This document shows positions 18,579 through 27,507 of a stretch of DNA of 64,000 nucleotides, piece after piece. The translations under genes were made by a program, and so were the position numbers. The stretch lies in NCBI RefSeq assembly GCF_001956045.1, contig NZ_MRTH01000010.1, forward strand, positions 186,001 through 250,000, given 5' to 3'. This stretch comes from Paenibacillus sp. FSL H7-0331 (GTDB lineage Bacteria; Bacillota; Bacilli; Paenibacillales; NBRC-103111). The notes beneath the pieces were generated by a model. That model was not told the origin of the DNA. It was given only the letters and a program-made list of their open reading frames with translations, and did not search any database. Positions within the stretch are counted from its first letter, which is position 1; every line of letters begins with the position of its first letter.

Positions 18579-19427
18579 TTATCCTTTAATCCCCGTAGTG
18601 GTTATACCTTCCACAAAATATTTTTGGGCAAGGATAAAAATGATAAAGCAAGGGATCACCGACAATAGCGACATTGCATACATTGGTCCCCATGTGACAG
18701 CCGAGGAGTTGTCCAGAAATAAACGCAAAGCGAGCGGCACCGTGTACTTCGCAGTATCTGTCAAATAAATCATCTGCCCCAAGAAATCATCCCAGGTCCA
18801 GATAAAGCTGAATATCGCTGTCGTGATGAAAGCTGGTGAACAGAGCGGAAGTACAATTTTAAAAGCGATCCCCGGTGTAGAGCAACCGTCTATCTTGGCG
18901 GATTCGTCCAAATCTTGTGGAATCCCACGAATGAACTGAATGATAAGGAACACAAAAAACGGGCTTACCGCCAAAAAATGCGGAACAATCAGCGGCAGTG
19001 TCGTCCCTACCCAATCAAAATATTTAAATAAAATATATTGCGGCACTAAAGTAACCTGTGCAGGAAGCATTAATGTCAGCATCAAAATCGCGAACCACAT
19101 TTTCTTCAATGGGAAGTTCAGTCTCGCAAAACCAAAAGCAACAAATGCGCTCGATATTAATGTCCCAATCACGGAAAGGACTGCGATGAAAAAGGAGTTA
19201 TAAAAAAAATGCGCAAAGCTGAAGCCAGGAATCGCTGTCCAGCCATTGGAGAAATTGTCCCAATGAAACTGACTCGGAATCAAATTCGCTTTAGGGATAT
19301 CCTCATTTGATTTCAGAGAACTCCCCACCAACCAGAAGACAGGGTAAATCATCACGATACTGCACAAGGTCAAGAAAATATACTGAACTAGATTTTGTCG
19401 TTTCACCCTAATCCCCATCCGATCCAT
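18579..19427 (-). CDS. Sugar ABC permease, MalG/UgpE type
   Basis: A 282-aa polytopic membrane protein with the EAA loop ESAKIDGCSTPGIAFKIVLP and the family C-terminus GITTTGIKG. It is second in the operon, 15 bases after the MalF-type permease, and forms the transport channel with it. Confidence 0.92.
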   Translation of the reverse strand: MDRMGIRVKRQNLVQYIFLTLCSIVMIYPVFWLVGSSLKSNEDIPKANLIPSQFHWDNFSNGWTAIPGFSFAHFFYNSFFIAVLSVIGTLISSAFVAFGFARLNFPLKKMWFAILMLTLMLPAQVTLVPQYILFKYFDWVGTTLPLIVPHFLAVSPFFVFLIIQFIRGIPQDLDESAKIDGCSTPGIAFKIVLPLCSPAFITTAIFSFIWTWDDFLGQMIYLTDTAKYTVPLALRLFLDNSSAVTWGPMYAMSLLSVIPCFIIFILAQKYFVEGITTTGIKG

Positions 19428-19442
19428 ATAATTAAATGTTTG

Positions 19443-20327
19443 TTAAGTCTCATAGTGAACCCATCGTTTGGCCGACCAGAAAATCAATGCTGTAAATACG
19501 GCAATAATCATAAGCAGGATCCACGCTAAGGCACTGGCATACCCCATGTTAAAGTAAGCAAATGCTTTCTGGTATACGTACAAAGCATATACCAATGTCG
19601 AATTGATCGGCCCGCCTTTAGTGACGATGAACGCTTGCGTGAACATTTGAAAACTGCCAATAATTTGCATAACCAGATTAAATAAAATGATGGGGGTCAG
19701 CATGGGAAGCGTAATCGCAAAAAACGAACGAATCTTGGAAGCTCCATCCACAGAAGCAGATTCGTAAAGATCCCGAGGAATTTGCTTCAGTCCAGCCAAA
19801 AAGATAACCATCGAGGATCCAAACTGCCATACGGCCAACAAAACTAACGTGTATAGCGCCGTCCCCGGTGTATTAATCCAGTCGATACCTTGTATTCCCA
19901 CAATGCTCAATGACTTGTTGAGGAAACCATCAGCACCAAACAGGTTTCGCCATATCGCAGATATCGCTACGCTGCCTCCGATCAGAGAAGGCAAATAAAA
20001 TATCGCCCGGAACACAGACATGCCGCGTATCGCACGAAATAAAAGCATAGCTACCATTAAAGCGAAAAATAATTTCAGTGGTACAGAAAGCACTACATAC
20101 GTGAAGGTTACCTGCATCGCCTTCCAAAAATCTTTATCATCTGTAAAAATTTCATGATAATTCCCAAAACCGATCCAGGTTGGCAGCTCAAGCAGGTTGT
20201 ACGCTGTCAACGATAAATAAAAGGATTGGGACATCGGCCCGATCGTGAGGACGAATAGTCCCAGCAGCCAGGGAGAAATGAATACATAACCCCATATGGG
20301 TTCAATAAATCTGTTGAATTTTGCCAC
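19443..20327 (-). CDS. Sugar ABC permease, MalF/UgpA type
   Basis: A 294-aa membrane protein, first gene of the operon 20327 to 10780. The EAA loop is YESASVDGASKIRSFFAITLP and the N-terminal segment reads EPIWGYVFISPWLLGLFVL. No ATPase subunit is encoded nearby. The upstream gap is AT-rich; TTTGATTATAAAAC lies close by on the minus strand but I could not fix a promoter. Confidence 0.92.
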   Translation of the reverse strand: MAKFNRFIEPIWGYVFISPWLLGLFVLTIGPMSQSFYLSLTAYNLLELPTWIGFGNYHEIFTDDKDFWKAMQVTFTYVVLSVPLKLFFALMVAMLLFRAIRGMSVFRAIFYLPSLIGGSVAISAIWRNLFGADGFLNKSLSIVGIQGIDWINTPGTALYTLVLLAVWQFGSSMVIFLAGLKQIPRDLYESASVDGASKIRSFFAITLPMLTPIILFNLVMQIIGSFQMFTQAFIVTKGGPINSTLVYALYVYQKAFAYFNMGYASALAWILLMIIAVFTALIFWSAKRWVHYET

Positions 20328-20580
20328 TCCAGTTCACTCCCTATCATTTGATCTAGTAGTTTTATAATCAAATGTTAGCTTGATTAGCGGTATTAATAAA
20401 TGAGGGAAATCTATAAATAATAATAAAAATATACAGTGTTTTGGGGTTAATCACCCATTGATAGAGGAACAACTGATCTGCTATCAGTAAAATTTGTCGA
20501 ATATTTATATAATATTACCTATTTTTATAAAATATGTATTTTGCTATTATTATATTAAACTATGGAAAGGAGGCGATGGA

Positions 20581-20868
20581 ATGATGAGGAAAAAGAACCT
20601 GGTTACTCTTTTTGCTGCTTTGACTTTATTTATGGTAGCGCTTACACCAGCTTGGGCAGATGGTCGATACAATTGTCCTACTTGCACCTGCAATCAATAC
20701 AAATTTTTTGCGGATATCGATCTTGTCAACAGCAGCGGGACTCATGCAATAACAACACTCGGACCCTACAGCACCTTCACACAAGCACAAACAGCTGCTG
20801 ATAATTATGTCTCCATGTACCCGGAATATTCTTCTTATGTGTATGAAGCTGAATATTGTTCTCCCTGA
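20581..20868 (+). CDS. Small secreted Cys-containing protein, unknown
   Basis: A 95-aa protein with a clear Sec signal peptide (residues 1-26, cleavage after AWA) and a mature domain of about 69 residues. The mature part has four Cys: three in NCPTCTCNQY near its start and one in the C-terminal EYCSP; it is otherwise rich in Tyr, Ser and Thr. The start at 20581 is preceded by AAAGGAGG with seven-base spacing; a longer frame from 20494 lacks a site. I do not recognise a family. It stands alone between two minus-strand sugar operons with its own terminator. Confidence 0.75.
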   Translation: MMRKKNLVTLFAALTLFMVALTPAWADGRYNCPTCTCNQYKFFADIDLVNSSGTHAITTLGPYSTFTQAQTAADNYVSMYPEYSSYVYEAEYCSP

Positions 20869-20907
20869 TTCAGCCTGGCTAGACATAACATGATCATAGA
20901 AAGTACA

Positions 20908-20953
20908 AATAGACTGTTCCTTGGCTGCATGCAGCTGCGGGAACAGTCTATTC
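20908..20953. terminator. Bidirectional terminator between the small secreted protein and oligogalacturonate lyase genes
   Basis: The arms AATAGACTGTTCC and GGAACAGTCTATT form a perfect 13-bp stem around a GC-rich loop that itself holds GCTGCATGCAGC. T tracts on both sides are short. It lies between convergent genes ending at 20868 and 20986. Confidence 0.75.
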
Positions 20954-20985
20954 ATTCGGTCACTCGCGCATTATTCACCTGACTT

Positions 20986-22101
20986 CTAATCCAGATCTAC
21001 TTTATATATGCATGGAATCCCTTCCATATCGGATGTGAATATAATAAATGTGCCATCCGGTGAAAAGGCGGGGTGTGGATGCGCATCCTGCGTATTGCCA
21101 TAGCTTTTCCAGCTGGTTCCATGAGAGCACAGCTTGTATTCCTTGCGCTCCTGAACATCAACAAGATAAATAAAATGCTGTTCGGGAAGCTGCCCGTCCC
21201 CGACAATTTTGGAATGATCATGATTGGATATAAAATGACAATATTTGGATGAATCCATCCATATTTCCTCTTCCAACGTATCCGGGTCCATAAAACGAAT
21301 ACTTTCGTGCCATTCATAATCTTCATGCCGATATACAAATGCGAATTTGGAGCCATCTGCGAGCCAGTATTCATGAGTGATCAATTCCTCATGGGTTTGC
21401 TCCTTGGCACAGCGCAGATTCGTACCATCCGCCTGAATCAGCCACAGCCTTGCATCAATCCGGTGACCGGGCCCCTCATGGCAAAATAATATCGTCGTTG
21501 GATCATGAGGACGAATTTGTGGGTGTCCCAGCCAGCAGTTCAGCTCTTCATGGACAATTCGACTCGTCTTTTGCTCGATATCGATATACATGATTCGGCA
21601 GTGCGGCTTCTTCGCCCACTGTAATTCAAAGGTGGACCAATCCCCCTTGCTGGCAATCACATCGCGATCATTGATTTCGACAAGCACCAGATAACGATCA
21701 TCCGAGCTTAAGCCCGGATTTGCATTCGGTGTCCAGCCCGCTTCGGTTTCGTAAAAAACCTCCTCTTTCAATGTAGCCATATCCATGCGGATTATTTGAT
21801 GCTGACGGCAATAAATGAGATAACGATCATCGCTGGTAAGACTGCAGCCGAAGTCATGAACACCTGCCCCTTCTGTTAACTGAAGTGCAGAGCCATCCTG
21901 CAAATCCATCCGATACAGGTTGCGCTGTCCATTCCTTTCGCTGGCATATATGAGATAGCGATTGTCATTCGTTATCATCTTGTAATAGAAATAGGGATGA
22001 TGATTCACTTGCTCAGGTGCGGTAAGCCGGGTCAATGTTTGACCCGTGTATGAATCGGTGATGCTGTGAAATTCATTGTGAATGATGGTGCCTTTGGCCA
22101 T
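20986..22101 (-). CDS. Oligogalacturonate lyase (PL22-like)
   Basis: The 371-aa protein has no signal peptide and shows a repeated beta-propeller pattern (DNRYLIYASERNGQ, DDRYLIYCRQ, DDRYLVLVE) with the PL22 signature region NHHPYFYYK near residue 33-41 and conserved His in CWLGHPQ and DAHPHPAFSPDG. PL22 enzymes cleave short oligogalacturonides in the cytoplasm by metal-assisted beta-elimination to 4-deoxy-5-keto uronate. It is last in the operon with the Lpl-type transporter and the unknown enzyme at 22140, which points to import and cytoplasmic breakdown of pectin fragments. Confidence 0.85.
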   Translation of the reverse strand: MAKGTIIHNEFHSITDSYTGQTLTRLTAPEQVNHHPYFYYKMITNDNRYLIYASERNGQRNLYRMDLQDGSALQLTEGAGVHDFGCSLTSDDRYLIYCRQHQIIRMDMATLKEEVFYETEAGWTPNANPGLSSDDRYLVLVEINDRDVIASKGDWSTFELQWAKKPHCRIMYIDIEQKTSRIVHEELNCWLGHPQIRPHDPTTILFCHEGPGHRIDARLWLIQADGTNLRCAKEQTHEELITHEYWLADGSKFAFVYRHEDYEWHESIRFMDPDTLEEEIWMDSSKYCHFISNHDHSKIVGDGQLPEQHFIYLVDVQERKEYKLCSHGTSWKSYGNTQDAHPHPAFSPDGTFIIFTSDMEGIPCIYKVDLD

Positions 22102-22139
22102 TCCAATACCTCCCTGCCCATGATATGACCTTGCAAGAT

Positions 22140-23873
22140 TTACTTGGATCGAAGCATGTGCTGCTTCTCAGTCGGCTTAACCGGCAGCCGCAGCTGCAGC
22201 ACAGCACCACCAGTCGAATGATACTCGGCGTGAACCTCCCGGCTAGCGCCCTCTTCAGAACCATCATCCTTATGCTCCGCATAAACAGCTGTTGCATCCA
22301 GCTCGCCAATGTTTCCTTCGGTTAAGCGAAATGCAAACATAAGAAGCGCTTGCTGGATTTGGATAAACGAGAATCGCTTGCTTTCCCCCGCATAGATGAC
22401 GTAGTCCAGACACAGCTTATTTGGTTCACTAACCAGTTTCCATGCCGGCTGCTCCCCATCAAACGCTGCAAACAATAACTTCACACGCATCGTCTGATCC
22501 TCAATTCGAACGGACACAGACCCTGCATCGGCAGAAAAATCTTCGACTTCAATACCCTCCAGGCATCCGCCAATTTCAAATCGAAGTCGCAGGTCGGCTG
22601 CTTCAATCGTTCCATCAATGGGATCCAGACCAATGTGGGTATCCCCGCCATTTGTGCAGAAGCCGATACCGAACAGCACATCGCCTTGATCCTGCACACT
22701 GGAGTACACCGCAGATGAATAGTCGTAGCCATTATGCAACAACCGCAGATGCATATAGCTGAAGCTATCGCCGTTTCTCACATAGCCAAGCAGGTTGCGG
22801 CGCTGATTCCACATCACATCCTTGCTAAATGTGCCCACACTGACAGCTCCGCTCATATAAGTGGTGGCAATATTCAAGGCATGGCCTGCCTCATCCTTTT
22901 GAATAACCTGCCGATTCGTTGTCGTTTCGGTATGCTCGAATGCAGATAAATACGCCTGAGGGCAATCAATTGCATTCTCATACCAATCCAGATTGTAGAT
23001 GATGTCCTTATTCGGTCTCAATGAGAGCGTGCCACCGCTCGCCATTTGCAAAAATGACAGCACCTCTGGTGTCATGACCGTACTGTAACTGCGACTATGC
23101 GGTCCCGACCATTGGCGGCTTGGAGCATGAAAATGCTCGGCAGTCATACGCCATGCCACATCCAGCATATCGGCACTTAGCTGCCTGGCTTCCTCATTAA
23201 CCGTTGCCGTGTGTATGCTGGCCAGCTCCTGTATCGCGACAATCGTATAGGTCGGACTGTTGAACTCCTGAAAGGTGCCCAATGCCTTCGTGTAATCACT
23301 GAATTTGCGCAGCCGCTCAAGTCCATAATCTGCATACGGCTTATGTCCGTACAGCTCTCCAGCAATTAGAGTTACAAATGCTCCCATAATCGCGATATTC
23401 GTATAGCCGGGGCCTACATTGCGCTTAATAATCGCATCGCAGGCGCAGCATACAGCCTGCTTAATCTGCTCCCTCAGCGAAGGGCTGAGCAGGTCGGCAT
23501 GACGCTGCTCAGCTAATACAAGTCGTTTTCCGCAAAAGTCAGCCCAGTTCCAATCCGGTGGAGCCATCATCTCAAGCGGCTCCTCCATAAACCAGGACCA
23601 TATGCCATAAGTGGAGTTCTCCGGGTTCTGATCCTGTAGACCGATCACCTTACTAATGATCCCGGATGCACGCTCTGTATATTCAGCCTGCCTGCTGTCA
23701 AGCAGTCCCAACGCGTATACCAGAGCGGCAAGTGTAGGATGGGTATACTCGACATTTTTCAGGGTGCTGTGGTAGCCAGGGGTATGGAACGGCTTGCGCA
23801 CCATCTGCACCTCTGGGTTATATTGTCCGTGCCATACATCCAATTGTTTAAGCAGCATTTGTTTATGATCCAT
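22140..23873 (-). CDS. Unassigned enzyme of the pectin-fragment operon, probable alpha/alpha-toroid fold
   Basis: This protein of about 577 aa has no signal peptide and I cannot name its family. The N-terminal 320 residues are rich in helices with aromatic motifs (FMEEPLEMMAPPDWNWADF, NVGPGYTNIAIMGAF, QWSGPHSRSYSTV) as in toroidal glycosidases and lyases; the C-terminal 200 residues look beta-rich, as in hyaluronate- or heparinase-like lyases. Start choice: ATG 23873 has AAGGGATC nine bases upstream; ATG 23879 is also possible. It lies between the binding protein and oligogalacturonate lyase genes, so a role on an acidic oligosaccharide is likely but inferred. Confidence 0.6.
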   Translation of the reverse strand: MDHKQMLLKQLDVWHGQYNPEVQMVRKPFHTPGYHSTLKNVEYTHPTLAALVYALGLLDSRQAEYTERASGIISKVIGLQDQNPENSTYGIWSWFMEEPLEMMAPPDWNWADFCGKRLVLAEQRHADLLSPSLREQIKQAVCCACDAIIKRNVGPGYTNIAIMGAFVTLIAGELYGHKPYADYGLERLRKFSDYTKALGTFQEFNSPTYTIVAIQELASIHTATVNEEARQLSADMLDVAWRMTAEHFHAPSRQWSGPHSRSYSTVMTPEVLSFLQMASGGTLSLRPNKDIIYNLDWYENAIDCPQAYLSAFEHTETTTNRQVIQKDEAGHALNIATTYMSGAVSVGTFSKDVMWNQRRNLLGYVRNGDSFSYMHLRLLHNGYDYSSAVYSSVQDQGDVLFGIGFCTNGGDTHIGLDPIDGTIEAADLRLRFEIGGCLEGIEVEDFSADAGSVSVRIEDQTMRVKLLFAAFDGEQPAWKLVSEPNKLCLDYVIYAGESKRFSFIQIQQALLMFAFRLTEGNIGELDATAVYAEHKDDGSEEGASREVHAEYHSTGGAVLQLRLPVKPTEKQHMLRSK

Positions 23874-23917
23874 TACCATGATCCCTTCGCACAACTCCCT
23901 TATTCAAATAATCAAGC

Positions 23918-25492
23918 TTACTTGCCTTTTAAATTTTTCTCGTACCATTGCTGGGCTAGCTTATCGACATTGTCACCGCCAAGACGTTTCCATTCCTTGC
24001 GCAGCTGTTCAATCCCCCAACTGGCATTATATTGATTGCCGCCTGTGATGACCTTGGTTTCGATTTCCTCAGCCAGTGGTGTGAACGCTGTCGCCGTCTC
24101 ACTGAGCTCAGGGAACGTAGGGTTAAACGGGATATCCCTTCTAAACTTATTTTTCATAGCAACCTTCAACGATTCACCCTGAATCTTGGCATATTCCTGT
24201 GATATGGCATCCTGTGCGGCCATCACGGCAAAGTCCTCCGGCTTCGGACTGTATTGGTCCAATACCGCATATTCAGGCGCATACAGCAGCTCTTTTTTAT
24301 TTTTCTCGGCATCAATCGCTTGCGGCACACCATTAACCAGCTTGTAGTGAACACCCTCTTGACCGAATCTGACGTCGAACCAATTTTTATCAATCATCCA
24401 ATCCAACAGCTTCACGGCTGCTTCCGGATCCTTCATATTTTTGTTAAATACGATCAGCTTGTTCGCAGGCGGCTCCTGAAACAGTCCGAATTTACCGTAC
24501 TTCGTGGACACGGGCTCCAAAGGAACCAGCTTGGCATCCGGCACATTTTGCTTGAGCTCACGATATTCGGCGGCAATATTCCAGCTGGAAAAGTAGACAC
24601 CGGCTTTCCCTGTCACTAACAGCTGTCTTTCCTTCTGATAGTTCTTATCAGTAATATATTCCTTATCGACCAAGCCTTCATCAAACATCGTTTTCAGCAG
24701 TGACAGTACATCTGTATACCGGTCGGTAAAGTTTCCTTTAACCATCTTGTCATTTTCCAAGTACCACAGTCCGCTGTGCGCAGCAAACATCGCCTGAACA
24801 ATGCCGTTGTAATTAAAATTAAAGGCGGCGCCGAGCGTATCATTTTTTCCGTTGCCATCGGGGTCCTTATCCTTAAACGCCCGCATCACCGTCATCAGCT
24901 CATCCATCGTTGTCGGGGTTTTCAAGCCGAGCTTGTCAAGCCAGTCCTGACGAATCCACATCGCATGGTTCGCTATCGCATCGACACCGCGCGCACTAGT
25001 AGCAATGTAGGTTTTACCATCAAACATCGTATATGGCTTCAATTCCGGGTGCGCTTTCAAATAATTTTTGTAGGAGGTACTGTATTTTTCAATATAATCG
25101 TCGATTGGCTGAATCGCTCCCTGATCTTTCAGCGTCGACATATAGTCACGGCCAAATTCCCACATCAGGTCCGGCGCCTCGCCAGCAGCGATTAACGTAT
25201 TCATCTTTTGCGTGGATTGCGTTCGTACGACAGGCACCCATTTGACATTAATACCTGATTTTTCATTGATGTACTTGGTGACACGGTTACTTTCATAGGT
25301 TCCTTCATCGCTGGCCACCTGTCCACGATCCAGGATCGTAATGCTGACCTCCTGCTTTTTCTTTTTATCAGTCCCGTTCGCTGCCGTATCCGTCTTCTTG
25401 TTGTCTCCTCCATCTGTGCTGCATGCAGCGATTGGCACGATAGCCAAAGCGCCTGCCAGCATAAGAGCGATGTGTTTCTTGTGTAACATCAT
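23918..25492 (-). CDS. LplA-type ABC substrate-binding lipoprotein
   Basis: A 524-aa lipoprotein with signal peptide ending in lipobox IAAC and a Lys/Asn-rich linker. It has the long form typical of the LplA/YtcQ group of family 1 binders, with SGINVKWVPVVRTQSTQKMN and DEGLVDKEYITDKNYQKER. These serve oligosaccharides, often pectic or hemicellulosic. It follows the LplC-type permease gene by 60 bases in the same operon. Confidence 0.9.
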   Translation of the reverse strand: MMLHKKHIALMLAGALAIVPIAACSTDGGDNKKTDTAANGTDKKKKQEVSITILDRGQVASDEGTYESNRVTKYINEKSGINVKWVPVVRTQSTQKMNTLIAAGEAPDLMWEFGRDYMSTLKDQGAIQPIDDYIEKYSTSYKNYLKAHPELKPYTMFDGKTYIATSARGVDAIANHAMWIRQDWLDKLGLKTPTTMDELMTVMRAFKDKDPDGNGKNDTLGAAFNFNYNGIVQAMFAAHSGLWYLENDKMVKGNFTDRYTDVLSLLKTMFDEGLVDKEYITDKNYQKERQLLVTGKAGVYFSSWNIAAEYRELKQNVPDAKLVPLEPVSTKYGKFGLFQEPPANKLIVFNKNMKDPEAAVKLLDWMIDKNWFDVRFGQEGVHYKLVNGVPQAIDAEKNKKELLYAPEYAVLDQYSPKPEDFAVMAAQDAISQEYAKIQGESLKVAMKNKFRRDIPFNPTFPELSETATAFTPLAEEIETKVITGGNQYNASWGIEQLRKEWKRLGGDNVDKLAQQWYEKNLKGK

Positions 25493-25552
25493 GATTTCGC
25501 CTCCGTTTGTTGGTTGTTTAAGCCTTGCATGACTACCCTGCTGCGATCTGGA

Positions 25553-26449
25553 TCAGCCTTTAATCGATCCGATCAATACCCCTTTGACAAAATACTTTTG
25601 TAAAAACGGATAAATACACAAAATCGGAGTGACGGATATAACGATGGCTGCTGCACGTATGCCCTCAGGTGTAACGAGATTTTGCATCGTTGCTCCCTCA
25701 CCACCACTTGTGGCGTTCGCATTGAGCAGATTCTGGCTGGTCGTATCAATCATTTGCAGCAGCTTGACCATTAGGGACAGCTTGCCTGAGCTCGTAATAA
25801 ACATCAGCACGTTCATATACGAATTCCACCAGCTCACCGCATAAAATAACGTGAGTGCTGCAATGATAGGCATCGATAGCGGAAGAATGATTTTCCAAAT
25901 AATGAACAGGTCATTAGCACCATCGATCGCTGCCGACTCTTCCAATTCCGCAGGCAAATTTTCAAAAAACGTTTTCATTACGAAGAAATTGTACGTACTC
26001 AACAGCCCTGGAAGCCAAAGCGCCCAATACGTATTCATAATCCCCAATGTCTTGATCAAAATATAGTTGGGAATCAGCCCACCACCAAACAGCATCGTGA
26101 AGGTAATCAGCATCAGAATCAAATTCCGCCCCTTCAACCGTTTCCTGCTGAGCGGATAGGCGGCAATAATCGTTGCAATAATATTAAATAGCGTCCCTAG
26201 CACTGTAATTACTACTGTATTTTGCATTGCCTTGAACAGCTGGCCATCATCAATCAAATTCGAAAAAGAGGAAAAATTGATTTCTTTCGGCCATAAAAAC
26301 ACTTCACCGGACATCACAGCGCGCGAACCGCTCATCGAGGTAGCCAGCACGTGGATGAATGGAAACAAAGTCATCATAGCCAGCAGGCCCATTAGCGTAT
26401 ACAACGTGCCGTAGAGGATTCTTACCTTAATTGACTGTCTGCCTATCAC
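25553..26449 (-). CDS. LplC/YtcP-type ABC permease
   Basis: A membrane permease of about 298 aa with EAA loop ESAAIDGANDLFIIWKIILP and C-terminus KGVLIGSIKG. I prefer a GTG start near 26449, which has AAAGGGGG about seven bases upstream; a frame extending to 26482 would overlap the upstream permease and lacks a site. Its partner is the LplB-type permease at 26463. Extra loop ATSGGEGATMQNLVTPEGIR near the C-terminus is common in this subgroup. Confidence 0.88.
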   Translation of the reverse strand: MIGRQSIKVRILYGTLYTLMGLLAMMTLFPFIHVLATSMSGSRAVMSGEVFLWPKEINFSSFSNLIDDGQLFKAMQNTVVITVLGTLFNIIATIIAAYPLSRKRLKGRNLILMLITFTMLFGGGLIPNYILIKTLGIMNTYWALWLPGLLSTYNFFVMKTFFENLPAELEESAAIDGANDLFIIWKIILPLSMPIIAALTLFYAVSWWNSYMNVLMFITSSGKLSLMVKLLQMIDTTSQNLLNANATSGGEGATMQNLVTPEGIRAAAIVISVTPILCIYPFLQKYFVKGVLIGSIKG

Positions 26450-26462
26450 CTTATTACCCCCT

Positions 26463-27437
26463 TTACCACAGCCCGTTTTCACCCATGGCTTTAATAAATT
26501 TGTTCACGCTTACAATCAAGATCAACCCGATAATCGATTGAAACAATCCAAGAGCCGTCGTATAGCTGTACTGCATGCCTTCAAGCCCTGCATGATACAC
26601 ATAGGTACTGATGACATTGGATACCTCATATACTGCTTTATTTTGCAAAATATAAATGTGCTCGAAGCCGACATCCATCATCTGTCCCACTCTCAGGATC
26701 AGCAGAATGGCAATCGTACTGCGGATTCCAGGCAGCGTTACGTGCCAAATTCGTCTCAGCTTGTTCGCTCCATCAATTTTGGCCGCTTCATACAGCTGAG
26801 GATCGATACCCGCCATGGCCGCCAAATACAGAATCGTTCCCCACCCGGCATTTTGCCAAATTCCTGACAAAATGAACGTGATCGGCCACCAAAAGTTGCT
26901 TGCCATAAAGTAAATCGGCTCAATCCCGAACAGCTTGACCAGCGCAATGTTGACGACACCTGTAGAAGGGGACAACAGCGCAATTACGATACCTCCCAGC
27001 ACAACCCACGAAATAAAATGCGGGATGTACAGCAGGTTCTGGATGGTCCGCTTATACCATTCAACACGGACCTCATTCAAGATAATGGCCAGTACAATAG
27101 GCACAGGAAAAGCAAACACAATGCTGTACACATTCAGCAGCAACGTATTTTTCAATACATTAAAGAAATCCGGACTCGTAAACAACCGTTCAAAATGCTT
27201 GAGTCCTACCCACTGGCTGCCCCAGATTCCATCGGCAAACCGATAGTTTTTGAAGGCAATGATCTCTCCGAACATCGGCGCGTACTTAAAAGTAAAATAG
27301 TAAGCCAATATCGGAAGCAGCAGCAGGTACAAATATTTATCCCGCTTGAGATATTTCCATGCCAGCTTCATTCGAGTCGGCTGCGCCGATTGATGTAGAC
27401 CCGCTTCTGCGGGCGCCCCGCCGATTTGTGTTTTCAA
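26463..27437 (-). CDS. LplB/YteP-type ABC permease
   Basis: A 324-aa permease with an N-terminal cytoplasmic extension before YLYLLLLPILAYYFTFKYAP, which is characteristic of the LplB group, and EAA loop YEAAKIDGANKLRRIWHVTLP. First transport gene downstream of the AraC-type regulator at 27508 (70-base gap). Forms the channel with the 25553 permease; the ATPase is probably shared and encoded elsewhere. Confidence 0.92.
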   Translation of the reverse strand: MKTQIGGAPAEAGLHQSAQPTRMKLAWKYLKRDKYLYLLLLPILAYYFTFKYAPMFGEIIAFKNYRFADGIWGSQWVGLKHFERLFTSPDFFNVLKNTLLLNVYSIVFAFPVPIVLAIILNEVRVEWYKRTIQNLLYIPHFISWVVLGGIVIALLSPSTGVVNIALVKLFGIEPIYFMASNFWWPITFILSGIWQNAGWGTILYLAAMAGIDPQLYEAAKIDGANKLRRIWHVTLPGIRSTIAILLILRVGQMMDVGFEHIYILQNKAVYEVSNVISTYVYHAGLEGMQYSYTTALGLFQSIIGLILIVSVNKFIKAMGENGLW

Positions 27438-27507
27438 AGCTGCACCTCCTTTCTGTTCTCCAAGATAACACCCTCATCGTAACGGTTGATGATCCATTTG
27501 AAAATGT

